64,000 nt of DNA. It comes from Anarhynchus alexandrinus (Eukaryota > Chordata > Aves > Charadriiformes > Charadriidae). The position numbers and the translations under genes were made by a program. The stretch is taken from positions 2,825,129 through 2,889,128 of the forward strand of contig VUYV01000004.1 of the NCBI GenBank assembly GCA_008711295.1. Reading direction: 5' to 3'. Under the pieces are notes generated by a model that saw only the letters and a list, made by a program, of their open reading frames with translations, made no database searches and had not been told where the DNA came from. Within the stretch, counting starts at the first letter, position 1. Each line of letters begins with the position of its first letter. This document shows positions 39,281 through 56,225 of the stretch, one piece after another.

Positions 39281-42200
39281 GGACAGCCCCCCAGGCTCCT
39301 TAATGTTTCATCATGGTACCATAGCTATTCCAGAAAAAAAAAAAGTCTTAACAAAAATAACATCTATGGATGCCCTGTCATCATATTGTTCAGGCAGCAA
39401 ACAGAAAGATAGTTACTCTGACTCGAATCAGTGGCTATATACTGGGGCAACATGGTCACTTGCTCTCTGAGTATAGGGGCTGGATGCCAGGCTTTGTGAT
39501 TTAAAAGCAGGCTTCCGCCACTAAGGGAAAACATCCTGCCCTTTATTTGTATTAGCCCTACCTAGAAAAGTATATTTATCCATGCGTAAGCGAGGCTGAT
39601 ATTCTGTTAGTGAGAGCAGAGGTCCCCACACTCTGTACATATGTTGACCTGAATGGGGATCAGCTTCTCCCCACAGTTGATGGACTGATGGGGGATAATG
39701 TCCTGCTGCGGCACCAGCTTCTGCTACCAGCTCTACTTACTGTAAGGGCTCAGCTGGTCCCTGGATCCCCTTGACCTTTTCAGACATGCAACCAAAAGAG
39801 AGTAAAACAGGCGCCCAGGGAATGGTGAGATGGGGACAGGCGATGACAGAAACATTGGTGTGATGGAAGGGTGTGAAGTGTTACGTTAAAGAAAGTGCTA
39901 GTGCCAAAATACTTTGCTCTGTCAAAACCTGTATGAAGATGTATGGGAATCAGGGTGTGACTGTCCTTACCTGGTGCACTGCAGTGTCAAAAGATATGGA
40001 AATGCTTGAGATTGTTAAGGAAGGGCCTAAATATCTGGTGTGCTGCTCTCCACAGGGCTAATTCAAGATCTGGTCCTTTTCCTAGTGAAACTAAAGTGTT
40101 ACATCATGAGCATTACAGAACTGATCTCATAGAGAATCAGTGCTTCTGGTCCTAAACATAGCTTGGCAATAGTTGTACTTAGTTCAGTGAAACATTGTAA
40201 CAGATATTGCCAAAATATAAAAATGAGGAATCTCATAAGTATGTCAGAGGAAAGCTAAGTCTGCTCAGACCAAAGCTTCCCATGGCATCTAAGTTTTCTT
40301 CCCAGTGCTTTCTTACCAGCAGCATCTGGAGGCAAATAATGATGTGGTGGGTTGTGACGGAGTGTGATGCAGATGGTGATTTCAAGCGGAAGCGGAGTTT
40401 CAGAAGATTTCATCCCATTAGAAACCCTGGCACGTCACGGGCACCTTACATTTTTCCTCATACCTTTCAACTCCTGCTGCGTACAGCAGGGTAAACACCC
40501 AAACTTGCATTGCATTTCGGCACCTCAGCATACACATATATTCTTGGTATGGAGCTTTTTGCAAAGCCTTCAAGACTCAGAGGATTTAGGGCTTCACATT
40601 ATGGTTTTAGTGCAGGTTATAGGAGAAAATAAAAACAAGGGGCTGACTAGAAGGAACTGGTTGTTCCTACCAGCTATTTGGATTGAGGAAGAACACTAAC
40701 TTCCAATAAAAAGCTCCTACAGTGAATATAATGCAATTGATTTATCACTCATTTTTCACTTAGGTCGAATAAAGCTGTATTTGGAGTTTGTTAGCTAGGT
40801 ACAACTGTTGTAGAGCTGAGCATGCTGAATAATGAGTAGGTGGATAAACTTCTGATAAAACAGGTCTCATTCCGAACTCAACCCTGTAAAACAAAGAGAG
40901 AAATGAAAAGTCACACTAGGTGGGGTTGCCAGGAATCCAGTGTGGTCTAATAATAGACAGGCCATATTCTCTGCAGTCACTTTAATGTAATGCTCTCTTC
41001 TGTGGTTTTATGGCAGTCCTGCAAGATTCAGTGAAAGCATGGAGGGGTCAGTCTAAACAACAGCAGCTACTGCCAGTCCTCCTCCACTGTAATATGCCGG
41101 GCAGCTGCTCCTGGAGAGTTGATGCCTCTTTCAGATACTTCAGCCCACACAGTCAAAATTGTAGCAGTACTTTCATTTTAAAAAATAAAGTAGTTGTATA
41201 ACTTTCTGGAAGGAGTGTAGAAAAGTTGGACTACTCCTCCTAAGGCACCTGTGTGTTCATTCTCAGGCTTGCAAGTCTTCCCTTGGTTCGCTCCAGAATC
41301 AGGAGCTGAAAGCTCAGTCCGTGTGACACCGCACTGAAAGCCAACACAGCTACGCTGCTTTTGGGTCCCAAGCTAGGGTCTCTGCACGGGGCTGTAGAGA
41401 CACACCAGCAGGCTCAGAACAAGCATGGGATCTCTTCGCATTCACTGCATGGTGCAGATACCCCCACGGTCCACCACAAATGACCTTCCTGAAGCTTATG
41501 TTCGGTAGCTGATGAACAGCAAACACAGTTCCCACTCACCACACCCTTGGAAGCCCTCATAAGCAGAAGCAATCTCTCTTTGTGAGTCCAAACCCAGCAG
41601 CCTATTTCTCTCATGGCTCCTCTTTCCTATTCTGATACTATGTGTTCCTGTGATTTGTGTGAAATTGAAAAGCTTTAAAAACAGGAAAGAAAGTCACAGC
41701 ATGGAAATTCCATTGTTTTGCTGTTCTGAAGCCCTGTGACTTTGTAGGCTTTTCTTCTGGTAAATGTAGTAAGTTATGTTATATTCTGAACAGAATTGCA
41801 AATAGAAAGTCCACCTCCTTGCCCTCCTCCATACTTTTCATAGTCCTATGATTTACTGGAATCAATATACCTCAGCAGAGTGGAAAAACTTCAGAGGCAC
41901 TTTAGAAAAATGAAGCTTTACCACACACTTCTGTCAGATGCAAATACGTCGTATAGGCCAGCAACACATGGAGCTTTCACAGAAGATGTTATATCATTAA
42001 TGTATGCCACTGCTCCCCAGGCAGTCAGCCTCTGTAGGAATTGAAACTCAAAATTGACATGGTCTGAGATACTTAAATTCAGCAATAGAAGTTGTAAATA
42101 CCTTGCCATCACATAATATGCAAAAATTTCAAGGGCAGCTAAAGAAACTTTTAAACCATATCCTTGCAGACTTCTTTCATTGTCATCTCATGCCTTCACC

Positions 42201-45200
42201 CAGCTCACTGCCTGCGTTAGTGATGCCAGTATGGAGAACCTGTACATCCCAAATGAAAAATCAAAATGGAATTCCAATAACAGTGCCTCAAGTTCCACAG
42301 GAAGTGCTTCAAAATCAACTTCAAAGCTGCAAGACCAAGACCAGGAAAGTAAATGGGAGAAGTAACATTAGTCTTGTGACAGCTCTAGATATGATGGGAA
42401 GATAAGCAGTTTTCTCCAGACCTTGTTGAGTAAGACAGTCAGAAGAAATGGTTCGCTTCTCCTTTTTTTTTTCTGCCAGTAGCTGTAATTTACACATTGT
42501 GAATTTGTATATTGTGGGTATATATTAAGTTAGAAACTGACAAGCATTGTGATGTTCTCAAATGTGCAACTACTGCCCACAGCGTGTAGATGGAATTAAA
42601 AGTCCCTGCCTTCACCCTGTGATCCTGCTTTGCCATGCAAGATATTTGGGGCCGTGCTGCGTACATAGTCTGGCATATCCCTAGTGAGTAGGAGCCAAAC
42701 TCGCTGTTTGGCCCCATTTGCAGAAATTACTTGACTCGAGAGTGCACAAAACAGGACAGATTTTGTTTTCCGTGATAATGCTAGCTGCAGAGAGCTCCTG
42801 TGGCTCAGCGCAGCTACCGTTCCGCTTCCAAAGCTGGTCATTTGGGAGCAAATATATGCCCTCCAGCCTCAGCTGGCATTTTGTGCCCCTTTTACTCTCT
42901 CAGTTCTGTCGTAGTGAATGATATTCAGTTAGTTAAATGTATTGCTTCTGCTCTGCAAAGCTGCCAGCAAAATCTTTGTAATGAGATTAGATAATGTACA
43001 GCCTTTTCCCTAAGAAATGCTCTCTAGCTTTGGGGGGTTTCTACTCGGTTTTGCTGATCTGGCTGCTGATACTGAATGTGCAGACCCTTCTCAGCAGAGA
43101 GAGTCCAAATTGCTTCTAAACTGTGGCCCTGATTTTACAGAGCTCTCCTCTTCTTCAGCGCTCAGGGCTCAATCCCTGTGTAACTAGTGCAGTTTGCTGG
43201 GAACTTTGCCTGAGGACTGATCGCAGGGATTGAAACCGCACTTGGAATGTGGCAGCTGTTTACAAGCACAAAGCAACACCAACGCACAAGCCCTGTTATG
43301 CATCAAAAACTGCAGACAGCTAGTTCTAAGAGAGGCAGAATGAGGCTTAAATCAGTTATTAAAGTGTAATACCTGCCCTGCTCCCTCACCACTGTTTCCA
43401 GAATGGGAGTAATTATTCCTCAACTATTTCAAGAAACAAATTCATTCTTTTTCCTTTGGTGGGTCGTAAGTAAAAACAACTCTCAGGTTTATTCTTGCAT
43501 AATGTGAAAAATCAAGCCTTTCATTTATTAAGATGACAGTCTTACCAGTGTTAAGACCACATTACTGTATTTGCCTTTATGCTCGCCCTGTGAGGGCAGC
43601 TTTTGGCTTCACTTTGCGAGTCACTGAGCACAGCTCCAGGTATAGTCAGTGGGAACGAGGGGTGGCTCTGGCAAGTCAAGTCACACTAGCAATTAGCGAC
43701 TCCTGTAATGGATGCTTCCGTTTTAAAGGCTGCTCTAACGGTGTCACAAAGCTGTAAATATCATTCCAGAGATCATGGAAGAGCTCAAGTCTGAAGCTTT
43801 AACTCTTCTCAGACTTAAACAGTTTAACATGAAAAAATGAATAGTGTGGGCCTTGAGACAGCTTCCATTTTCCAGTAGTAGGTTACTGATTATTCAGGAC
43901 TACACAGCCAGGCATTGAAATCCTTCTTATGAAGCAGTTACCATCTCCTAATGTTCATATAGCGTAAGATTTCCTTTATATATAAAACCATAGTGTTTAG
44001 TTGGAATCAAGGCTAGAGAGCTATGTAGAGTCTCTGAAAACCTCTAGAATTTAATAGAGGTTAATTCCCTTTCTACAGAGGATGTTAAAAAAAAAATATC
44101 TTAGAAGACATTCTATAGCAAGGACGTGAATATTACAAAATCCTGAAAGATTGTCCAAAAAGCTTGTGGAACTATTATCACTGTCTAATATTTTCTATAT
44201 GATAGTATGTGTCAGTACATTCAATGGATAAGTCATTCTGGTGCTCTGTATTCCTTAATGGAATGAATGACTTTGTTCACAAAGCTTAACCGGCATGAGC
44301 TTCAATTGCCCTCTGATATGTAAGAGTGATGATACTGAGCTGAAATACTAGGAGTGTTGTATATTTGAAAAGTGCTGAGCATCACTATTCTTTACTAATT
44401 ATCCTGTAAATTTTTTCATTGAAATTGAGATTCCTTTAAGAGATACTAGAAAAATCTTTTTGCTTATAGAAGTGCATTCATAAATATTTGAACATTTATG
44501 TAACCGTTGGATATTTTAGCAACTTTTACATTGGTATAACAGAAATGGGTAAATGGGTTTACACACCAAAATACAAGATCCCAAACCTGATGAATACAAG
44601 CAGGACATCTATCATTATCATATCTTCTCATTTCTGTTCAGTCTTAAAGTTCTGAGACTTTTTAAACCTCAGGGTGTTTAATTAAGGGCAGACCACACAG
44701 GCTTCTACCTAGAAAATGTACTGATGCCTCACAAATTTGCAGTGTTCATAAACTTGACAGGATTGCCATATTAAAAGCTTCTCTTTTTGTCCTTCAGAAC
44801 TGTCCTTCAGAGACCTGTTGGTATGGGCTGATGTCTTCGGAGGTGAAAAACCACTAGGAGAATAAGCAAGCTTAGACTAGACTCACAGAGTCAGCATCAC
44901 TTGTGGATTTGTAGGTCTTATAGTTGTTCTTTCTGCTCCTGTGTACAACAGATATGAAACAGAACAGACAATGTTTTGAGTTCACCATCTTTTGAAAGGC
45001 AGTCTTAGCTTATATTTGACACAAAATTTGTCTTTCATAAACTTTCTGCCTCTGCCAGTAATTGAATTGATATTTTGAAGGAACCTGTAGCGGAATGTAA
45101 CCCTGCAAAACAGGGATATTCTTACAGAAGTGCCAACAGCCCCTCCATGGCTGCAGAGTCCAAGGCAATACATTGCCATATCCTTCATGGTGATTTCAAG

Positions 45201-47715
45201 CAGCTCATGCTCCCTTCATGCAGTTCTGCAATACAGAGGTCATGGTGGTATCAAGACCTTAATCTGAAAGGAATAAGTAAAAGAAGACGCAGAGGTTTTG
45301 CATTTGACTGGTAGCAGTACTAGAAATCTCCTTAATATTCACCGCAGCTACTCTGTTCATTACCAGGTGGAAAGGTACATTCACTCCCCAGATCACAATG
45401 TCACATAGTGTCATAGGTAGTGATTCAGGAGTGACTCTCTCTTGATTTCCAGGCAGTAGTTTTCTCTGTCAGCTCAATAAAATGTGATTTGTTGCAGAGA
45501 GAATCTATCCAAGTCATTTGGAAAGGCAGTGGCCTTTGTTACAAAGGGGCACAAAAATACAATGCCAGAAAAAAGAAAGACAAAGAAGAAATCTCTAGGG
45601 AATTGTGCATAGCCCTGCCTTTTGCTGTCCAGCTTCTTTATTTTAGTTTTAATCTGGAGAGAAAAGTTAGGAAAATAGAAAAAAAAGGGGGAAAGTAGCT
45701 GAATGCAGCTTAATAATGAAACAAACTGCTGAAAAAGCATCAGAAAGCTCTTTAAAATGCAAAACTCCTTGCTGATCTGCTACGCAGAATGGGAAAAAGA
45801 CAATCACTTAAAGGTGGTGGCGAAGCAGGCTTTCCCTTCATCCTCCCTCACTTCTGATTCCAAAGATAAAACGAACTTTCAGAGGGAAAATGCTTTCATA
45901 GTAAAAGTATAAATACTACAGGAGATGAGAGACAGATCAGTGTTCACAGTCTCCAGCCTCCATTAGAAGCTTCCTCAGACTTCTGTGGGCAGGACTCACA
46001 GATGAGAGCGGTCATTGTGCTCCTCAGTGACCTTCCAGAAGCATTGCAAACCCTAGAGGGAAACAGAGATACTTTTATCTATCAAGAATTCTTAAACAAA
46101 CATACTCTTTTAATTAAAAAGAATTTGAGTTCTAATATGATCCAGTTTAATTTATTACTCTTTTTAATCTCCTTTCCATCTTTCCTCCATGATTCCATGC
46201 AACAGTGTTTTAGGTTGTCCCTACCAGTCTTGTGTTTCCATCTCTCTTAGCCGCATATGGGAACAGATCAAAACAGTTTTACCAAGTCTGCTTTGAATAA
46301 CTCCAAAACCAAGTTGACTGTGATGTTATTTCCATCTGCGTTAAGCTGAGCAAAGGGGGTCTGTTGTTGCACCACGTAACCCCTACCCTTTTTTTAGCAA
46401 ATCGGACCTTACACGTGTCTTGCTGATGTTGTAAACTGTAGCAGAATCAGTACCTCTGGATTTGTTCTCAGAGGCTGAGAAATCCTTTTTATTTATTTTT
46501 TAAGTGACACTGTGTGAGACAAGGGCAAGGGAAGCAACCCCACTTGCTCTCGTTCTGCTTAGCCTGCTGTAGCTAAGCTTAGCTGAGGTGTGTTGCCTAC
46601 AGAAGCTGTAGGCTATCGAATAGCTTTGATTGAATGTTTCTTGAGAAGGAGCATCCTTAATCCTGTACATACAGAGAGCACACCCACATTGTGAATTAGA
46701 TACCGAAATACTGTTCCCTTCTCCCTTTCATCCCCTGTATAGCACTAGTTGGGGAGTCTATTGCCTTTCTTTGTCAAAAGCAATCAATGTTGCTTCAAGA
46801 ATGGATACCTGAAAGCACAATGGTTCAGATGCATACAGTAATACAACACAATATAAGCTTTGCTCCTCCTGTACTCTCTGTGTGCTGCCTCTTTATCAGA
46901 AATACGGGAAGAGAAGAAAGAGCATGTGTAAGGACACTAGCAATGCTTGTACTTGGTGAAAAGAGTAATGTTTTTCTCAATGCAGCTCATAAAGATCTGC
47001 CACTATTGCTGATGCATGTCCAGTAATAAATACTGTCCTATAGCAATTTTAAAGGCTGCGTGGTAGCTACAGCAGCCACCTCCTTAGGATGCTGTATATA
47101 TTTGTTTAGCTATTTGTTTGTCGCATACCCATGAAGGCATATAGCGGCTCTACAAATACAGATGGAGATTGGATCTCAGCCCAGAACCATTTAGGAATTG
47201 CAGTTTTGCTACTTTTGTTACTGTGTCTTTTCCCTGACAGTCACATTTGTTCTGTTACTGACAACGTTAGGCTTTAGATAGTATTAAATCATACATCTAG
47301 ACCAGACCTGGTCAGTCTGAAGCTGAGTATGTTATCAGAAATCTTTTATCAGCATGTGCATATAGTTTACTATGTGCATAAACGAGCAACTTGTACAACT
47401 AACTTAGAAAGTTCATTAATTGTCTTTGAGATCAGCTCCATAGAAATTATTAGGATGGAACCAGTTTCAGGATGGCTGCTGCTCCAAGCAGAATTAAACT
47501 AGATCCTCTTGACAAGCCTCCCAAAAGCTTCTTCTTGAAGGAAGAGAGGGCTAAAGAATGAAGAGCCGTATATGAAGCTGCTTTATCAAATGCTCCAGAC
47601 GTGAGTCTTCTGCCCCAGGCACACTTACTGCTTCCCATTTGCCTCTAGAAGTTCTGTGCTCCAGGTGCAGTGCAGCCCTCTGACCAAGGCTCCCTGGGCT
47701 GGGTCGTTTACACCA

Positions 47716-47815
47716 GAGGGGGAAAATGGACAGAAAGAGTTGAAATGACTTTCCTAAGGTTACAGAGAAAGACAGAGATTAGAGTCCGTGTAAGCCAGGA
47801 CTTCCTTGTACCTGG
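47716..47815 (-). repeat. Probable MIR-like SINE fragment, antisense
   Basis: The order 'AGGGGGAAAATGGACAGAAA', 'GAGTTGAAATGACTTTCCTA', 'AGGTTACAGAGAAAGACAGA', 'GATTAGAGTCCGTGTAAGCC' fits the reverse complement of MIR ('ggggaaactgaggcacagagag-ttaagtgacttgcccaaggtcacacagc-agtggcagag-cgggattcgaaccc'). This is the clearest MIR-type match in the window, still by eye. Confidence 0.5.
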
Positions 47816-49953
47816 AAATTCATTGAGGATGTTGTGCCATAAGTAACATTCATACATGGTATATTGTTTAGATGTGAGTTCTTTTTAACTTCAGCCATCT
47901 AAGAATTAGGTATCTGGTTTAAGATACTTCACAGGGTCTCCATCTCTAGTAGAGAGACAGGGGCAGCTGCAGGGAGAGGGGTAGTAACACTGCCGGACGT
48001 TGAGAGAGGAGAGTCACCCACTGGCCATTCCTGTTTCCATTCAAATGAGACAGCAGTGAGACACCGGGCTTGCATTAGACATCAGCAGCTCAAACACGGG
48101 AGCTGAACGCCCCCAGTATGTCCTAGCAGCCGTGTACTGCTCTAGGCAGAAATGCCTCTGTGATCAGGAGGTCAAGGCTGGAACTCCTGACGTGCAGCTC
48201 CTGCTTGCCTGTGCAGTTGGAGTTCTTTTCATGAGAAACATTTTCACAATGCTTCCTCTCCCAGGGTGAAGCTGATGCAATGGCACCACGGAAAGCAAGA
48301 GCAGCCCGTCTAGGAAACAGTTCTGAATCGCTGCATGTTATTATATATTATATTATGCAGATTAGATCAAGTAGTCATTGTGAAACAGCCTAGTGTGAAC
48401 TAAACCCCTTTCTGTATTGCCATTCAAGTTAATACATGTAAAAATAGGGCATGCCATTCATAGTGATAAAATGAAGACATTTCTGCCACCTTCAGACTTT
48501 TAAACCTGTCTTAGATGGTCTGAGAGAGAAGCCTAAACAGACAGATGGGTCAGGTATTGTAGTACGTAGTACTGTTTTCAGTCAACACAGCCCAGTTACA
48601 GCATAACCCTCTTAGGGAATGAGTCATACAAATGTTTGTATTATGTTCTCTGAAGTTTCCTTTTGCAATGTCACCATCAAATATTTTACCAGAATGTGAG
48701 CAGTGCCTAAACCTGACAGAGGATACAAATGGGATGTGTATGTCACACTGGGAACAGTTTAGCTCCTGTATCCGTGGTCACAGAGGACACCCATCTGTTT
48801 GATTAGCCTGGGGACATAACCATTTCCAGTTGATAATCTTCATTTGAATAAAATGGTATTGGGAATGGGAGTGGGGATAAAAGGGAGCAGAGGATAATAC
48901 AAATTTATGTTCAGGTGGGGAGACACATTGCCACCACTAACGATACTCGTTATGGATGATGAAATAGAATTCTGACGGGATGGGAGCAAGAGCAGGAGTT
49001 GAAGAGATCTGCTGGTTTTACTGTTAATTTCTGCAGACATACCAGCTCATTTAGGAATGTAACAGCTCCCATCGCTAGCCACTTAATGTATGATTAATGT
49101 GCCACAGGATTTCCCCAGACATTTATGACACCTTTAGGAATAGATATGACAATGACTTTATCACATGGAGTCACTTCATACTATCTGCATCCCTCTTAAT
49201 GATTTATATATTCAGGAGTGATTTTATCACTAGTACTCAGTAACGTAATAAATGAGAAAACTCAATGGTCTGTAAATTACAACATTGATTAAAGAAGTGA
49301 TTACTGATATAACTCTTACATGACTATGATAATGCTTGCTTATATTTCAGGACAGCATTTACATGTTAATGATAAATCTACTGCAGTGTTTAGAAATACT
49401 TTACAGCTTTAATCAAAATGTAAACATTTATAAACAGATAATGTTTATTGTGGAGGAAATGAGTAGACTTCTGTTACTCTTCAGTGGATGAAATCCACTC
49501 TAGAGCCAACTTTGTCTTGAAGACTGAAAGCAGCATCACCCCCTGATGAACGTACTCATCAAGGTAGAGCTTTGATTTGCTGCTTGCCTCCATTGAGACC
49601 TGTTTTGGTTTGTTCGGTTCTTCTTGACCAAGCTGTGAAGGAGCCTTGCTCATTATAAATTCCAGACAACTGTGATCAGCTAGTGGCTCACTGTATAACA
49701 AACCAAAAATCAACCACCAGTTTCATAAACAGTATCCAGTCTTTAGGCATCTCCAGCATAATTATGCCTCCTGAGCCAACGGAGAATTTTTGTGTTCAGC
49801 TGCTCCCATTATGAAAGGCTATCATTAACATCCATAAAGAGAAGGGAGCCTTTTTTGTTTGTTTTTGGTTTTGAGATGCCAGGGTTACACTTTGAGCTCA
49901 TTTTGACACAGTGTTTACCTTTTCTTTTTTCTCTCTCTTTTCTTCCCCCTTAG

Positions 49954-52242
<2,289 letters not shown>

Positions 52243-55200
52243 TGATAATTCATAACAAGTTTAGAAGTTGGACTTTAAAGTACAGGTGTAGTACATGTCC
52301 ATGTCAATTGCTTTCCTCTACAGGTACTGTGGAATTGTCTTCTCATCTCTTCCCTTCAAATATGGACTTAATTTGCAGTAAAAGTTCTGACTACACTGAA
52401 GTTTATATTATTTAAATTTTTAATACTCTTTCTTTAAATGATGCAACATCTGTTATTTTCTCAACACAGGCAGTCTTTGGACAGTGATCTTTGTTTGCTA
52501 TATGAGCATGCCCTTATTTTCCATGCCAGAGAGCACAGAGCTCTGTGTGTCACAACAATTTGTATTTTGAAGAGCAATAAAATAGAGGCAGAAGATAGCC
52601 AAATACATTTCTTTTCCCTCCTGGAGACATGACAGACTGCCAGGCTCCTCTTTGCTTTTAATTTTTAGATGGATTTTGGGGGGGTTGTCATTCAGTTCGT
52701 TAGGGTATCACTGTGCTGATCCTGCTTAAATTAAGTCAGCAAATTTCCATCTCTGTAAAGGGAGTCTTTCGAGCAGCTTGTTTCAGGTCACAACCCACAT
52801 GGAAAAGAAGATTGGAGAGTACCACCAGATCGAGGCAAACAGTTGCTCTGGAACAGATTAAAAACAAGGGTCAGTAGCAGTGGAACAAGTTGTGTGTTCA
52901 TTGCTCTTTCAGTCAGTTGATTTGAAGAGCGGGACTGGGGACCATGCAATTAACTCTGTCCACAGCTGCTCCTTTCACAGAAACTGTATTTCATCTCACA
53001 TAGATAGGGAGAGATCTCAAGTCAAGTTTTATGGCCCATTTCATGATTATTGCTACCTAATTTTCTGGAACATAAAAACAATTGAGATTGTTTTATAACT
53101 TAGTGACAGGAAAATGTCCAAACTAGAAGGACTTGCTGCCCATCTGTTCCATTTACTGCATCCTGTAAACATAAGAATCTTATGTAATTAACCCATTTAT
53201 ACCCTTCTCCAGGGCTTAGAAACCATGTCTGACATATTGTCTTCAGACAAAGACTGTAAAAGCAAAAGCTAAAGCATGCCTAACCCAATTCTCTTATGTA
53301 GGACAGAGCACCATTTGTTCTGCAGCATCACTGGAAGAATCATGGCTTTGATTGCAGATAAAAGAGCTTGTGAATCTGGAAAGGTTGCACAGATATATTG
53401 TCAGCTTCTCAGATTTATAGATATATGTCCTGAGTATGCAAAGATATTTATCAACATCAGGTTATGGCATATTACAACAGGGCATTTCAGTAGTGCACAA
53501 CATGACATCTCTTAGTGTATTATGGCATGGCGATGTGATATGATGTGTCATTATATATCACTACAATTGGCAAGTTATGAAATAATATAAAAGAGTAAAA
53601 ATGTGTAAACGTGGTTTGTTTTGAAATTATTTTTACCAGCATCTGTGTTATGGAATGATTTTAGTGAAATATTTTGTTGAAGCTGATGTTCTTTTGTGAG
53701 ACAATTTCCCTTTCCTCGGCGTGGCACATTTCTGATACAGAAGTGACTGGGCATATCAGGCTCTCATTCTGGGCAATGCCTTCTGCTTCTGGTACCGCTG
53801 AGCAGTGTGGGATGCTGCTGTCCCTCCTGTCCTCTTCCTGGGCCTACCGATAGCACTACTGCATCATGCTCACTGAAGGTACCGACTGTAAAAGAGGAGG
53901 CAGGAGAAAATCAAGCACCTTTTTCTCCGTAAAAGAAGTTTAAAATCTGTTGTTTCTTCTCCAGACTCCACCTGGAAAGAAAAAACAGGACCTAGACTCT
54001 GTTAGAAGGCAGTGGAAAATCTTCTCTACACCAGGATCTGGAACGCCCAAGGAAATCTGGTTGCTTAGTAGCAATCCCAAGTTAGTTAGTTTTTCCCACT
54101 CCTTCTATGCACGGCGTCTTCTGTCCCAGTTTTCTGCAAACATAGAGCAGCATGCCCTTGTGGAATCCCACTTCAGTCTCTGCCTCTCCTCTCAGCTCCT
54201 CCAGTCTGGAGCCTGCCCACCCCCATTGCTTCTGCTTGTCTTTCCACCACCTCCTCTTCACTAGGAGTGTGAGCATTGTCCTGCCTGCTTCCCAGCTGAA
54301 CGCTTCGCTGGGAGCATCACACCTCACTGTGAGGAATCTGTGAGGGTCACAGTGCTCAAGCACTGTGAATGTTTGCGGTCCTGATCCTGGCCGTGCCACT
54401 CACTGTGGAACCTGAGCACAGTCCCTAGTTACTGGGGCATTTTGGCAGTGCCTTCATGCCGGGGGCCTGAGCTAATTCCACAGACTGTGCAATTCACCTC
54501 CTACTTTACCATAAGGCACTCACTTGTTCTCAGACCTGAATCCTACCCAGCCTATAGACAGGGCTTGCCCAGGGAAGGGCTGGTAAAAGAGACCTTAGGG
54601 ACTTGGCGTTTGCATCACCAAAAAAATAAGACAGGAATAGATTTCATGCTTGAAAATACACTGAAGGAAATATTCTTAGCATAGGAGTGGCCTGTAGAGT
54701 CACATCATCTTTTCCTTTCATTTGCAGTCTGAATGGAAGATATAACATTTAAGACACTTGCCCTTAGAAGAATCAATGCAAATGTAGGAATGCTTGTGGC
54801 TAAATTTTGCAAGAAGTGATTCATGATTTGGAGTAGTATCAGCTGAGATCCTTACTGAGCTCGAATTTCAGCAGGGAAGTGCTGAGCATTTTCTGAAAAT
54901 CAGGCCCTTTTGAAAGAGCATTTTTTTCAAGGGGGCAGCCCAGAACTCATCATATACTTGAACATTTCAAGGACTTCATTATCTAAGTGTGTCTTTTCAT
55001 CTCAAAAAAATTTATAAAAAGGCCCAAATAACTCATGCAAACTTTACTGATGCAACAGAAAAACAAAGTAACAGTTAAGATAGCTGAAGGTTTTATTTTT
55101 CTCAGGAATGACTGTGTGTGTCTCGGCATTGTTATACGGAAAAAAACAGTCAATGTGTTCTTAGTCAAATGTTTTCGTTGGCTCCACTTTAGCACCTTCA

Positions 55201-56185
55201 ATAGCCGAGCTTCAGCATAGATTAGGAAATGTCCTTGGGTAATTGGTACTCTGGCAGGCACAGTATTGTCCCTAGCAGATTAAACAGTACGTCTGTATAG
55301 TGCAATGGAAGGCATAAAGCCTTGTACAGATTGTGCCATTACAGATCTTTCAATATCATAGGAATGAATTTAGTATTTTTGTTTTGACTTTCTTTCTATG
55401 AATATCATTACTAGATTAGTTCCTTGATTATAATGACCGCACCATGTCTGCATAAGTAGCACAAAGCAGCCAAAACACCAAGTCCTGAAAAGTTGGCAGT
55501 TTCTCCAAATACTTAGCAATCTAAAGAGGATATGCTAATTTTTTTTTATCTTGGATGCCTTAAGTTTGATACCTTTATCTGTATTTGGGCAACTAATTAC
55601 CTGAGGTGACCTTGAGGGATGCCGAGCCCGTACTTCCTTTTTTTTTAAATCATTGGGGACCTCATTGGCACTGAAAAGCAGATCGGTGATTTAGGTGCCT
55701 AAAATTAAATGCAGGTTGACCAACTTTTAAATATCAAAGTCGAAATACCTTCTGAAAATTTGGAAACTGTAGCTGTGAGCAGTCTGTTTTTAGTGGCCAT
55801 CTGCTCAGGTAGGAAAGCTGTTCCATTTGGCTTGTTGATGGTTGTTAAAATCAACACTGCTTCTTCAAAATGTAAATAAAAGAAAACCTACAGTGTTTAA
55901 GTGTTTTCTGATCTGAGTGAGCTTCAAGGACTCTTAAATTTTAGCTGGCTCTGCAGGGAAACTCACAGTCACATCATAGCTTTTTCATCACCGTAGGGTA
56001 TTGCATGTGGTCTAATGAACTGAAATGGGAGGGTGGATAAAATAAAAGCAAGAAAAAAGCAAGCCTTTAATAAATAGCTGTGTGTATTAATATTTCTCTC
56101 AGTGCTACTGGAAAACTGCAGACATTTTCTTAGGGAAAAAAGGGCAATGTTAGCATTTTCTAAAGGCCAAGTTCTTTTCCACATG

Positions 56186-56225
56186 TGTAGCTCCCGTTGA
56201 CATCAGTGACAAGATCCAACCCTAT
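56186..56225. repeat. Short relic sharing the 'TTGACATCAGTG' motif
   Basis: 'GCTCCCGTTGACATCAGTGA' followed by 'CAAGATCCAACC' matches the same ancient amniote repeat core as the segments at 25.7 kb and, more weakly, 38.5 kb ('ctcccattgacttcagtgg...aggatcaagcc'). Only about 40 nt is recognisable. Confidence 0.35.

Noticed and set aside
43858..43930. Possible MIR-like words (ACTACACAGCCAGGCATTGA)
   Set aside because: Only a short stretch fits and the flanks do not continue the MIR order.
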